NCBI RefSeq assembly: GCF_013377885.1
Contig: NZ_JABKAU010000011.1
Coordinates: forward strand, 62,001 to 126,000
Direction of reading: 5' to 3'
Source: Hymenobacter lapidiphilus
GTDB taxonomy: Bacteria; Bacteroidota; Bacteroidia; Cytophagales; Hymenobacteraceae
Length of the DNA stretch: 64,000 nt
In this document: positions 24,690 through 37,276 of the stretch, piece after piece
How positions within the stretch are numbered: position 1 is the first letter of the stretch
How the letters are laid out: each line of letters begins with the position of its first letter
The notes under the pieces: generated by a model
Seen by the model: the letters and a program-made list of their open reading frames with translations, nothing else
Told to the model about the DNA's origin: nothing
Databases searched by the model: none
Position numbers and translations under genes: made by a program

Positions 24690-25784
24690 TTACGCGCCGG
24701 CCGCACCAGCTACCTGCGCGTTGGGCAGCAGCGTGGCGTACAGCCGCAGCAGTTCCTGCTCCTCGTGCTGCCAGCTAAGCAGCGGGCGGGCACGGCGGGC
24801 ATTTTCGGCCAGCTGGTGGTACCGGGCCCCGTCGCCGCCGGGCAGCAGGCGGTTGAGGGCGGCGGCCAGCGTGGCCGGTTCCAGGTCGGGCACTAAATCG
24901 GCCACGTCGTACTGCTCGTTGAGGGCGCGGTACTCCGGAAAATCGATGACTACCTGCGGCACGCCGGCGTGCAGGTAGTCGAAGAACTTGTTAGCCAGCG
25001 AGTAATAGTAACTCAGGCCCACGTTGCGCAGCAGGTTAACGCCCACCGTGGCGTGGCGCGTCAGCTCGCGCAGCTCGTCGGGCCGCACAAAGCCCCGGAA
25101 CTCCACCTGCCCCGACTCCAGCAACCCCAGCTCACCGGCCTGCCGGCGCAGGCTATGCGAGAGGTCGCCCTCGCCACAGAGCACCAGCCGGCCATGTATC
25201 TGCGGCATGGCAGCCAGCAACTCCTCCAGGCCCCGACCCGCATTCAGCGCGCCTTGATACAAAATAAACCCGCCGGCCGGCGCGGCGGTGGGAGCCGGCG
25301 GCAAAGTTTCGGTGCTGAGGCGGCTGATGTTGCGCACCACCGCGAAGGGCCGGCCGTGGCGCTGCCCGAACAGCCGGGCTAGCGCCGGCCCCACGGTGTA
25401 AGCCAGCGCCGCGCGGGGCACAATAAAGTTTTCAATCCGGCGCCACAACCGCTGCACCCGGGGCCGGGCCACCACTTCGGGCACCTCGGTAAACAGCTCA
25501 TGGGCATCGTACACGAAGGGTTGCCCGCCCAGCCGGGCCCGCAGCCACACGGGCAGGGCCGTATCGAGGTCGATGGCACACCAGGCCGCCGCCCGCTGGC
25601 CCGCCAGAAACAGCAGCAGGCGCAGGTTGTATTCTACATAGAATATTTTTCCGCGCTGAAAAAAGCAGCGTAGTCGGTGCTGAGCGTATGGCTGCGGGCC
25701 CAATGGCTGCGAAGCGGGCCCCTGCCGGCCTACCAGCAGCACGGCGTAGCCGGCGCGAGCCAGCGAGGCACAGATGCGCTGCAT
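24690..25784 (-). CDS. Glycosyltransferase (GT4-like), start uncertain
   Basis: At least 364 residues. The C-terminal donor-binding domain has LYQGALNAGRGLEELLAAMP, LCGEGDLSHSLRR, VEFRGFVRPDELRELT and SLANKFFDYLHAGVPQVV, typical of GT4. The first ATG at 25784 would cut off the conserved first strand: upstream codons still read LVFTVTTDLNYDQR, but that frame has no ATG, GTG or TTG back to a TAA at 25896-25898. The true start may be a CTG (25850 or 25826) or another rare codon. The acceptor and glycan are unknown. Confidence 0.85.
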   Translation of the reverse strand: MQRICASLARAGYAVLLVGRQGPASQPLGPQPYAQHRLRCFFQRGKIFYVEYNLRLLLFLAGQRAAAWCAIDLDTALPVWLRARLGGQPFVYDAHELFTEVPEVVARPRVQRLWRRIENFIVPRAALAYTVGPALARLFGQRHGRPFAVVRNISRLSTETLPPAPTAAPAGGFILYQGALNAGRGLEELLAAMPQIHGRLVLCGEGDLSHSLRRQAGELGLLESGQVEFRGFVRPDELRELTRHATVGVNLLRNVGLSYYYSLANKFFDYLHAGVPQVVIDFPEYRALNEQYDVADLVPDLEPATLAAALNRLLPGGDGARYHQLAENARRARPLLSWQHEEQELLRLYATLLPNAQVAGAAGA

Positions 25785-25958
25785 CCGCTGGTCGTAATTT
25801 AGGTCGGTCGTGACGGTGAAAACCAGACGGGGCGGCAGAGCAGGTAGCAGTGTTTGCGGCGCAAAAAGATGGATTATTCGGGATTTGTCCCCAATTTAAG
25901 AACTTCGTTCGGGGACCCGCTTGTTGGGGAAGCCATTTTGCCATTCTCTGCCTCCCAC
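25785..25958. promoter_or_regulatory. Divergent promoter region between glycosyltransferase and histidine kinase
   Basis: About 170 bp between divergent genes, partly coding for the upstream part of the glycosyltransferase. CATCTTTTTGCG on the minus strand is a weak minus-7 candidate; no firm promoter is seen for the kinase. Confidence 0.3.
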
Positions 25959-30149
<4,191 letters not shown>

Positions 30150-30213
30150 CGGGCCGGGCCCCTTTGCCTTCTCTCGCCCTTTTCATTCCCAACTCCCTCT
30201 CTGCCTACTCCCT

Positions 30214-30597
30214 ATGGAAAACCTAAACGCCAAAACCATTCTCATCGCCGAAGACAGCTCCGTTATCCTCAATCTCACAAAAAAGATTCTGGAGCTGCAG
30301 CAGTACCGTATTGTATCTGCTAAAAACGGAGGCGAAGTCATTCGGCAAATCGAAAGCCAGCCCATCGACTGCGTGCTGATGGACATCAACATTCCGGTGA
30401 AAGACGGGATGGAGTGCACCCGCGAAATCCGCCGCAACCCCGACCCGCGCATTGCCAAAATTCCGGTAATTGCCATCACCGGCAATGCCAACAATTACTC
30501 GATGGAGCAGTTTCGCGAGGCCGGCGTAACCGATTACCTGCCCAAGCCGCTCGATTTCGACGCCTTGGTGCGCGTAGTAAAGCAATACGTAGGCTAA
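30214..30597 (+). CDS. Stand-alone receiver-domain response regulator
   Basis: A 127-residue single REC domain without output domain. Acidic pair in LIAEDSS, phospho-acceptor Asp in VLMDINIPVKDG, Thr/Ser switch ITGNAN and the conserved lysine in YLPKPLD are present. It lies 64 nt downstream of the hybrid kinase gene and is the likely partner of its Hpt domain, as a phosphate sink or protein-protein switch. Confidence 0.92.
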   Translation: MENLNAKTILIAEDSSVILNLTKKILELQQYRIVSAKNGGEVIRQIESQPIDCVLMDINIPVKDGMECTREIRRNPDPRIAKIPVIAITGNANNYSMEQFREAGVTDYLPKPLDFDALVRVVKQYVG

Positions 30598-30604
30598 AGG
30601 AGAA

Positions 30605-30702
30605 ACAGGACTATGGGAGGTGAGAGGTGAGACTTTGTTCTGACGTTTGCACCGCAGCAATGTAGTTTTACTTCTCACCTCTCATAGTCTCACCTCTCCC
30701 CT
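30605..30702. repeat. Imperfect palindrome with GGTGAGAGGTGAGA motifs
   Basis: CTATGGGAGGTGAGAGGTGA on the left and TCACCTCTCCCCTATG on the right are inverted, with a further CTCACCTCTCATAGT copy between them. It occupies the whole gap before the metallo-hydrolase ATG, whose start codon is its last triplet. Confidence 0.6.
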
Positions 30703-31473
30703 ATGCAAATCACGTTTCTGGGTACGGGTACGTCGCAGGGAGTACCCGTAATCGGGTGCACCTGCAGCGTCTGCCGCTCAGTTGACTACCGCGACAAGCG
30801 CCTGCGCGTATCGGTGCACCTGCAGGTAGCCGGCAAAAGCATCATCATCGACTCGGGCCCCGATTTCCGGCAGCAGGTGCTGCGCGCGCAGGTCGACCAC
30901 CTCGATGCCGTGGTGTTCACTCACGAGCACAAAGACCACACGGGCGGCCTCGACGACATCCGGGCCTATAATTTCCGGCAGCAGCAGGACATGCCCGTGC
31001 ATGCCGAGCCCCGGGTGCTGGCGCAGCTGCAGCAGGAGTACGCCTATATTTTTGCCGACCACAAATACCCGGGCGTACCGCAGGTGGCACAATACCCAAT
31101 TGAAAGCGAAACGGATGTTTTCGAGGTGGCCGGAGTGCCGTTTCAGCCCATCCGGGCGCTGCACTACAAGCTGCCGGTGCTGGGCTACCGGGTGGGCGGG
31201 TTCACCTACATCACCGATGCCAACTACCTCAGTCCCGAGTCGATAGAGCTGATGCGCGGCTCCGAAATCATCGTGCTCAATGCCCTGCGCCACGAGCAGC
31301 ACATTTCCCACTTCACGCTGCAGCAGGCCGTTGCTATTCTCGAAGATCTGGCTCCGGCCCGCGGCTACCTCACCCACATCAGCCACCAGCTGGGCCGCCA
31401 CTACGATGTAGAGGCTACCCTGCCCGAAAACATCCGCTTAGCCTACGACGGCCTAGTGGTGGGCTGCCAGTAG
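30703..31473 (+). CDS. MBL-fold metallo-hydrolase
   Basis: A 256-residue metallo-beta-lactamase-fold hydrolase. MQITFLGTGTSQGVPVIGC is the start typical of the PhnP/RNase Z-like group; the zinc motif is FTHEHKDHTGGLDDIRAYN (HxHxDH), with later histidines in ALHYKLPVLGYR, DANYL and THISHQLGRH. An N-terminal CTCSVC cysteine pair may bind a structural metal. The substrate is probably a phosphodiester. Confidence 0.9.
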   Translation: MQITFLGTGTSQGVPVIGCTCSVCRSVDYRDKRLRVSVHLQVAGKSIIIDSGPDFRQQVLRAQVDHLDAVVFTHEHKDHTGGLDDIRAYNFRQQQDMPVHAEPRVLAQLQQEYAYIFADHKYPGVPQVAQYPIESETDVFEVAGVPFQPIRALHYKLPVLGYRVGGFTYITDANYLSPESIELMRGSEIIVLNALRHEQHISHFTLQQAVAILEDLAPARGYLTHISHQLGRHYDVEATLPENIRLAYDGLVVGCQ

Positions 31474-31508
31474 CACTGTTATCACCCTGCGCCTCAATTC
31501 TCTCAATA

Positions 31509-31874
31509 ATGAAGGTTATCCGCCTCGAAGACAAGTTTGCGCAGTTCACCGACCACTGGAACCCGCGGGTAATTGGCGAACTGAATGATCAGCACCTGAA
31601 AATTGCGCGGGTGCAGGGCGAGTTCATCTGGCACAACCACGCGGCCGAAGACGAGCTGTTTATGGTGGTGAAGGGCCAGTTGCTGATTGACTTCCGCGAC
31701 GGCATCACGGCCGAGCTGAACCCCGGTGAGCTGCTGGTAGTGCCTCGCGGCACCGACCATCGTCCCCATTCCGCCGCCGAAACCTGGATTCTGATGATCG
31801 AGCCTAAATCGACCGTAAACACCGGCGACCAAACCGCCAGCGAACGGACCCGCACCGATCTGGAGCAGATCTAG
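31509..31874 (+). CDS. Cupin domain protein
   Basis: A 121-residue single cupin. Motif 1 is FIWHNHAAEDELFMVVKGQL, with His/His/Glu metal ligands, and motif 2 is PGELLVVPRGTDHRPHS. Similar small proteins are labelled mannose-6-phosphate isomerase-like. It lies 35 nt after the metallo-hydrolase and is probably co-transcribed. The ligand is unknown. Confidence 0.88.
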   Translation: MKVIRLEDKFAQFTDHWNPRVIGELNDQHLKIARVQGEFIWHNHAAEDELFMVVKGQLLIDFRDGITAELNPGELLVVPRGTDHRPHSAAETWILMIEPKSTVNTGDQTASERTRTDLEQI

Positions 31875-31890
31875 CGCGGGTACGGTACGG

Positions 31891-32361
31891 CTACTCAGGC
31901 TTCTCGACCCGCAGGCTAATTGTAAAGTCCTGCTTCATGGGGTTGTCCTGCTTGTTGGCCGCTAGGTTCCAGCCCGTGAAGTGGAGTATGTACCGCCGGC
32001 CGTTGGCCCGCACGCTGGTCGTGTCAGGGTACTGACTGTTCACCACAAGCCGGCCGGAGGAAGGCAGCTTTAGGGTCTGCGTCTGTGCGTCGCGCCCACT
32101 GATAGTAAACGTCGGCTGCACATGGTCGGGGACGAGGCAATTGGCCTTGCTCGGGCAGATGCTGAATTGCAAGTCGTCCAACCGCAGCGTCAGCTCCGAT
32201 GAGGCCACCTGAGGCAGGGAAGAAGACTGGCGGTACTGCAGGGTAAAATCCTGATCGAAGGCGGCAACTACACCTTGTGGTTCGGCGTCAGAATCCTTGC
32301 TTGAGCAGGCAGCCAGCAGCGGTAACAGCAACGCCATCGGTAAGTAGAGGAGGTTTTTCAT
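31891..32361 (-). CDS. Hypothetical lipoprotein
   Basis: A 156-residue lipoprotein (MKNLLYLPMALLLPLLAAC, lipobox LAAC), with a beta-rich mature part and one CPSKANC cysteine pair. The repeated FTLQY, FTISG, FTISLRV strands suggest an immunoglobulin-like beta sandwich. No family is recognised. It is convergent with the cupin gene and divergent from rqcH. Confidence 0.75.
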   Translation of the reverse strand: MKNLLYLPMALLLPLLAACSSKDSDAEPQGVVAAFDQDFTLQYRQSSSLPQVASSELTLRLDDLQFSICPSKANCLVPDHVQPTFTISGRDAQTQTLKLPSSGRLVVNSQYPDTTSVRANGRRYILHFTGWNLAANKQDNPMKQDFTISLRVEKPE

Positions 32362-32542
32362 GCGGATAGATAAGTTGAATGACGGCAGGGCAGCGTAGTA
32401 CATGGAGCTACTGCTTCCCGAATGATTCTGGGTTAGCGAAAATGGTTGCATTGCCCTTTCCGGCTGATTCCTGCGTTATTTGTGCCCCGGCCGGCCCGGT
32501 GCGCTGTCGGGGTGCGGGGCCGCTGTTCAACTCATCGCGCTT

Positions 32543-34120
32543 ATGCCCTCCAACTATTACTTTCTGCGCCAGCTTGCCCCGGCCCTTACCCGCCAACTGG
32601 CCGGCTACCGGGTGGTTGCCTGCTTTTCGCAGGAGCGCGACGAACTGGTTATCGGCCTCACCAACGGCGAAGCCGAGTGCTGGCTGAAGCTCACGCTGGC
32701 CGCTGCCGGCACGCTGCTGGCCCTGCCCGAAAGCTTCCAGCGTACCCGCCAGAACTCGGTGGACCTGCTGCCCGGCCTGCTGGGCCAGCAGGTGGCGGCC
32801 GTAGCCGCCTGGCCCCACGACCGGGTGCTGCAGCTGGACTTTGAGGACGGAGCGCAACTCGTGCTCAAGCTCTACGGCACCCGGCCCAATGCCGTGTTCC
32901 ACCCCGCCGACCCTGCCAGCCCGGCCGAATTATTCCACCCGCGCTACCTGGCCGATGCCGGCCTGCGCGCCCCCACTCACCCCGGCCCCGAGCCGGCCCC
33001 AGTCGCAGCAACCGACCCAGCCAAAGCCTACCCCGCCCTCGGCGACCTGGGCCGGGCCTACCTGCGCACCCTGGGATACGACCCGGCTCCGCTGGAAACC
33101 AAGCGCGGGCTGGTAGCGCAGGTAGTGGGCCAGTTGGAGCAGCCCGCTGCCTTTTACATCGTGCGGCTCGACAACCGCACCCGCCTCAGCCTGCTGCCCG
33201 TGGGCGCGGTAGAAGCCGAGCTACCCGCCGACGACCCCATTGGGGCACTGCGCCGCTACGTGCCGCGGCTATTGGGCCGCCAAGCCTACGAAACCGAGCT
33301 GCGCCAGGTACAACAGCTACTGGAAAAACGCGCCGATACCGCTGCCACGGCCGCCCAGCATGCCCGTAACCGCCTGCACGCCCTCGAAAACACCACCGGC
33401 TACCGCCAGACTGCCGACCTGATTATGGCCCACCTGAGCCAGATTCCGGCCGGAGCCTCTGAGGTGGAGGTCGAGGATTTCTACCAGCCCGGCCAGCGGC
33501 GCACTATCAAGCTGAAGCCCGCCGAAACGCCTCAGCGCACGGCCCAGAACCTGTACCGGAAAGCAAAAAACCAGCAGCGCGAAACCCGCGAGCTGGCCGA
33601 GCGCGCCGACCGCCGCGAGGCCGAAGCCTTCGGGGCGCTGGAGCGGCTGGAGGAGCTGGCCGCCTTGCCCGCCGGCGAGCTGCGGGCGCTGCGGCAGTGG
33701 CGAAAACAGCATGGCCTCGATGCCGCTGCCGCTACCAAAGCCGCCGCCGCCGAGTTGCCATTCAAGGTATTCGAGGATTCCGGCTTCACGATTCTGGTAG
33801 GCCGCAACGCCGTCAACAACGACCTGCTGACCCAGCGCTACGCCCACAAAGACGACCTCTGGCTGCACGCCAAGGACGTGACCGGTTCGCACGTCGTTAT
33901 CCGGCAGCGGGCCGGCCAGTCGGTACCCGCGCCGGTGCTGGAGCGGGCTGCCCAGCTGGCCGCCTGGTACTCCAAGCGTCAAAACGATTCGCTGTGCCCG
34001 GTTACCTACACACCCAAAAAATACGTGCGCAAACCCCGCGGCGCCAAGCCGGGCCAAGTAGCAATCGAGCGCGAAAAGGTGCTACTGGTAGTGCCCGCCA
34101 ACCCCTTCGAGCGGGAATAG
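32543..34120 (+). CDS. NFACT family ribosome quality control protein (RqcH-like)
   Basis: A 525-residue protein with NFACT-N domain (MPSNYYFLRQLAPALTRQL, family DxxxL region), helix-hairpin-helix and long coiled-coil (about 260-400, rich in EAEAFGALERLEELAALP-type helices), and the NFACT-R/DUF814 domain at the C-terminus (FTILVGRNAVNNDLLTQRYA, DLWLHAKDVTGSHVVIR). RqcH binds stalled 50S subunits and adds C-terminal alanine tails to nascent chains. The ATG at 32543 matches the family N-terminus; the longer upstream frame does not. Confidence 0.9.
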   Translation: MPSNYYFLRQLAPALTRQLAGYRVVACFSQERDELVIGLTNGEAECWLKLTLAAAGTLLALPESFQRTRQNSVDLLPGLLGQQVAAVAAWPHDRVLQLDFEDGAQLVLKLYGTRPNAVFHPADPASPAELFHPRYLADAGLRAPTHPGPEPAPVAATDPAKAYPALGDLGRAYLRTLGYDPAPLETKRGLVAQVVGQLEQPAAFYIVRLDNRTRLSLLPVGAVEAELPADDPIGALRRYVPRLLGRQAYETELRQVQQLLEKRADTAATAAQHARNRLHALENTTGYRQTADLIMAHLSQIPAGASEVEVEDFYQPGQRRTIKLKPAETPQRTAQNLYRKAKNQQRETRELAERADRREAEAFGALERLEELAALPAGELRALRQWRKQHGLDAAAATKAAAAELPFKVFEDSGFTILVGRNAVNNDLLTQRYAHKDDLWLHAKDVTGSHVVIRQRAGQSVPAPVLERAAQLAAWYSKRQNDSLCPVTYTPKKYVRKPRGAKPGQVAIEREKVLLVVPANPFERE

Positions 34121-34128
34121 CGCCAAAC

Positions 34129-34156
34129 GGCCCCGGCAGCAACTGCTACCGGGGCC
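34129..34156 (+). terminator. Hairpin after rqcH
   Basis: GGCCCCGG.AGCA / TGCT.CCGGGGCC stem, 8 nt after the stop codon, with only a short T stretch. Confidence 0.6.
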
Positions 34157-34170
34157 ATTTGAGTCCGTCT

Positions 34171-34213
34171 ACAAAATCAGTGGAATCCGTTAAAATCTGC
34201 GCTTATCTGTGGT
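34171..34213. repeat. Short dispersed repeat (ACAAAATC..TCCGTTAAAATC family)
   Basis: A related copy lies at 52966-53009. This copy abuts the stop codon of ffh and lies between the two convergent genes. Confidence 0.6.
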
Positions 34214-35563
34214 TTAGCGGAGCGGGCCTTTCATACCCATCATTTTGGCCATCTGGGCCATACCGCCTTTGGTGCTACTCATCTTGTTCATGGTGCGCAT
34301 CACCTTGCGCATGTCCTCAAACTGCTTCATCAGGGCGTTTACCTGCTGAATATCAGTGCCCGAACCCTGGGCCAAGCGCTTGCGGCGCGAGCCGTTGAGC
34401 AGCTCGGGCTGGGCCCGCTCCTTGGGCGTCATGCTCTTGATGATGGCCTCGATGGGCTTGAAGGCATCGTCGTCGATTTCCACGTCCTTCATCGCCTTGC
34501 CCACGCCCGGAATCATACCCACCAGATCCTTGATGTTGCCCATCTTCTTGATCTGCTCCAGCTGGGAGAGGAAGTCGTCGAAGTTGAACTGGTTTTTGCG
34601 GATCTTCTGGTTGATACGCTTGGCTTCCTCCTCATCGAACTGCTGCTGCGCGCGTTCAACCAGCGAAATCACGTCGCCCATGCCCAGGATACGCTGGGCC
34701 ATGCGGTCGGGGTAGAACAGGTCGAGGGCCTCCATCTTCTCGCCCGTAGAGATGAACTTGATGGGCTTCTCGACCACTGCCCGGATGCTGAGGGCCGCGC
34801 CACCGCGCGAGTCGCCGTCGAGCTTGGTAAGTACTACGCCGTCGAAGTTGAGGCGGTCGTTGAAGGTTTTGGCCGTGTTCACGGCGTCCTGGCCCGTCAT
34901 CGAATCCACCACGAACAGCGTTTCGGAGGGGTTCACGGCCCGCTTCACCTGCTCGATTTCGGCCATCATCTGCTCATCGACGGCCAGGCGGCCGGCGGTG
35001 TCAATGATGACGACCTTCTTGTTGTTTTTGCGCGCAAACTCAACGGCATTGCGCGAAATGTCCACCGGGTTCTTGTTCTCCGGCTCCGAGTATATATCAA
35101 CGCCCACTTGCTCGGCCAGCACTTTCAGCTGATCGATGGCGGCGGGGCGGTACACGTCGCAGGCCACGAGCAGCACCTGACGGCCCTGCTTTTTGAGGTG
35201 GGCGGCCAGCTTGCCGGCGAAGGTGGTTTTGCCCGAACCCTGCAGACCCGAGAGCAGAATCACGGCCGGATCACCCTTCACCTGAATGTCCTGCTTTTCG
35301 CCACCCATGAGCTGGGTGAGCTCATCGTAGACGATTTTGGTCATCAGCTGGCCCGGCGACACGGCTACCAGCACGTCGCGGCCCATGGCCTCTTCCTTTA
35401 TTTTGTCGGTGACTTCCTTGGCCACCTTGTAGTTCACGTCGGCGTCCACCAAAGCCCGGCGGATTTCCTTAACGGTGGCCGCAACGTTGATTTCGGTGAT
35501 GCTGCCCTGGCCCTTAAGGGTTTTAAAGGCTTTGTCGAGCTTGGTTGAGAGATTATCGAACAT
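34214..35563 (-). CDS. ffh: Signal recognition particle protein Ffh
   Basis: A 449-residue SRP54 GTPase that targets membrane proteins co-translationally. N domain (MFDNLSTKLDKAFKTLKG, ALVDADVNYKVAKE), G domain (GLQGSGKTTFAGKLAAHL, DVYRPAAIDQL, DTAGRLAVDEQ, LTKLDGDSRGGAALS) and methionine-rich M domain ending GGMAQMAKMMGMKG are complete. The ATG at 35563 begins the conserved N domain; the longer upstream frame passes through a repeat. Confidence 0.98.
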   Translation of the reverse strand: MFDNLSTKLDKAFKTLKGQGSITEINVAATVKEIRRALVDADVNYKVAKEVTDKIKEEAMGRDVLVAVSPGQLMTKIVYDELTQLMGGEKQDIQVKGDPAVILLSGLQGSGKTTFAGKLAAHLKKQGRQVLLVACDVYRPAAIDQLKVLAEQVGVDIYSEPENKNPVDISRNAVEFARKNNKKVVIIDTAGRLAVDEQMMAEIEQVKRAVNPSETLFVVDSMTGQDAVNTAKTFNDRLNFDGVVLTKLDGDSRGGAALSIRAVVEKPIKFISTGEKMEALDLFYPDRMAQRILGMGDVISLVERAQQQFDEEEAKRINQKIRKNQFNFDDFLSQLEQIKKMGNIKDLVGMIPGVGKAMKDVEIDDDAFKPIEAIIKSMTPKERAQPELLNGSRRKRLAQGSGTDIQQVNALMKQFEDMRKVMRTMNKMSSTKGGMAQMAKMMGMKGPLR

Positions 35564-35650
35564 GAATCGCAGATGGGCGCAGATGATTGGATGTCGCAGA
35601 TTCGGGCTGAACCGCAGGTAGACGCTGATTTTTGGAATGTCGCAGAGTTG
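35564..35650. repeat. Family 3 element (GCAGATTC type), degenerate
   Basis: Repeated CGCAGAT words (CGCAGATGGGCGCAGATGAT, TCGCAGATTCGGGCTGAAC) lie directly upstream of ffh. They resemble the arm of the perfect palindrome at 55430-55523. Confidence 0.5.
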
Positions 35651-35752
35651 GATTAGCAGGAAAGCTTCTTTACCCGAAGCTTTACGCCTGCAACATCTAC
35701 AGAAATCAACCCCCAAAAGTAACCAGAAAAGCCCGAAAAGCCGCCAGCGCGT

Positions 35753-35760
35753 TACCTTCG
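35753..35760 (+). promoter_or_regulatory. Minus-7 element for the glycosyltransferase at 35787
   Basis: TACCTTCG, 26 nt before the GTG start. Confidence 0.45.
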
Positions 35761-35786
35761 CGAGTTCACCGCCCGCCCGCCGCACT

Positions 35787-37100
35787 GTGCCCGATTCTAT
35801 CCGTCCGCTTCGCCTGCTCGTTATTACCTACTACTGGCCGCCTTCGGGCGGGGCAGGCGTGCAGCGCAGCCTCAAGTTCGTCAAGCATCTGCCCGAGTTC
35901 GGCATCGAGCCCACAGTTATCACCGTCGATGCGGCGCAGGCGGCTTACCCGGTACTCGATGAGAGCCTGGCCGCCGATGTGCCAGCGAGCGTGCGCGTGA
36001 TTCGGACGAGTACGTTTGAGCCCTTCGATAGCTACAAACGCCTGACGGGCCGGCGGCAGGTACCCTACGGGGGCTTTGTGGGCGAAAACAAGGCCAGCCG
36101 GAGCCAGCAGCTGTTCAAGTTCGTGCGCGGTAACCTGTTCATTCCGGATGCGCGCCGGGGCTGGAACCGCTTCGTGCTCGATGCCGTGGCCCAACTGGTG
36201 GCCGCCGGCGAGCAGTTCGACGCCGTGCTCACGTCGTCTCCCCCCCACTCTACCCAGCTGATTGGGCTGGAACTAAAGCGTCGCTACGGCCTGCGTTGGC
36301 TGGCCGATCTGCGCGACCCCTGGACCGATATCTATTACTACAAGGAATTGAACCACCTGCCACCCGCCCGCTGGCTCGATGCCCGCTACGAGCGCCAGGT
36401 GCTGGAGCAGGCCGACGTGGTGCTGGTAACCAGCCCGCATACCAAGCGGATTTTCACGGCCAAGTCGCCGAAAATTGACCCGAATAAACTGGAGATATTG
36501 CCCAACGGCTACGACGAGGCCGATTTCCGGGAGTCCAGCCAGCCGCCCACTGATGCGCTGCTGATAACGCATACCGGCACCATTGCCGACACCTACCGCC
36601 TCGACCAGCTACTGGCCGCAACGGCCGAATGTGCCCGCCGCCACCCCGACGTGCCACTGCGGCTGCGCTTTGTGGGCAAGGTGTCCGACGGCATCCGGCA
36701 GCAGGTGGCTACGGCGGGGCTGGCCGAACGCACCGAGTTTGTGCCCTTCGTGCCCCACCACGAGTCGGTGGGGTATTTGCTGCGAAGCACGGCGCTGCTA
36801 CTGGTCATTCCGGATGTGGCCAACAACCGGGGCATTCTGCCGGGCAAGGTGTTCGAGTACTTGGCCGCCAACAAGCCCATTTTGTGCGTGGGACCACTCG
36901 GTTCCGATGCCGACCTATTACTGCGCGAAACCGGGGCCGGCCACACCCTGCCCCCCGATGCCTACGCCGACCTGGTCGAAGCATTCGAAGGCCTGGTAGC
37001 CCGCTGGCGCATCAACCCCAACCTCGACCTGCCCGGCCCCCGCCCCACTCGCTACTCGCGCCGCGCCCTCACGGAGCGGTTGGCCAGGCTGGTGCGGTGA
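35787..37100 (+). CDS. Glycosyltransferase (GT4-like)
   Basis: A 437-residue GT-B enzyme. The start is taken as GTG at 35787, after the promoter, because the conserved fold begins LRLLVITYYWPPSGGAGVQR; upstream in-frame codons overlap repeat DNA. Donor-domain features include DLRDPWTD, VVLVTSPHTKRIF, ILPNGYDEADF, THTGTIADTYRLDQLLAAT and GILPGKVFEYLAANKPILCV. It probably adds a sugar to the surface glycan built by the neighbouring pse locus. Acceptor and donor are unknown. Confidence 0.9.
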   Translation: MPDSIRPLRLLVITYYWPPSGGAGVQRSLKFVKHLPEFGIEPTVITVDAAQAAYPVLDESLAADVPASVRVIRTSTFEPFDSYKRLTGRRQVPYGGFVGENKASRSQQLFKFVRGNLFIPDARRGWNRFVLDAVAQLVAAGEQFDAVLTSSPPHSTQLIGLELKRRYGLRWLADLRDPWTDIYYYKELNHLPPARWLDARYERQVLEQADVVLVTSPHTKRIFTAKSPKIDPNKLEILPNGYDEADFRESSQPPTDALLITHTGTIADTYRLDQLLAATAECARRHPDVPLRLRFVGKVSDGIRQQVATAGLAERTEFVPFVPHHESVGYLLRSTALLLVIPDVANNRGILPGKVFEYLAANKPILCVGPLGSDADLLLRETGAGHTLPPDAYADLVEAFEGLVARWRINPNLDLPGPRPTRYSRRALTERLARLVR

Positions 37101-37124
37101 ACGAGTGACTCGGTGAATAGGAAG

Positions 37125-37263
37125 AACGGTGTCATGCTGAGCGAAGGCGCAGCCGCAGTCGAAGCATCTCTACCGCTTCGTTGCCAAACCAATCAGTCGA
37201 CAGGATTACCGCTGCGGTAGAGATGCTTCGACTACGGCTGCGCCTTCGCTCAGCATGACCGTT
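37125..37263. repeat. MITE-like palindrome (family 2, copy d)
   Basis: AACGGTGTCATGCTGAGCGA ... TCAGCATGACCGTT, with the inner GGCGCAGCCGCAGTCGAAGC arm shared with copy c. It lies between convergent genes. Confidence 0.85.
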
Positions 37264-37276
37264 TTTTTCTACTCCC

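Noticed and set aside
24690..25784. Defence-system interpretation of the kinase/glycosyltransferase region
   Set aside because: All domains are ordinary signalling or glycosylation families, with no nuclease, helicase, TIR or toxin domain.
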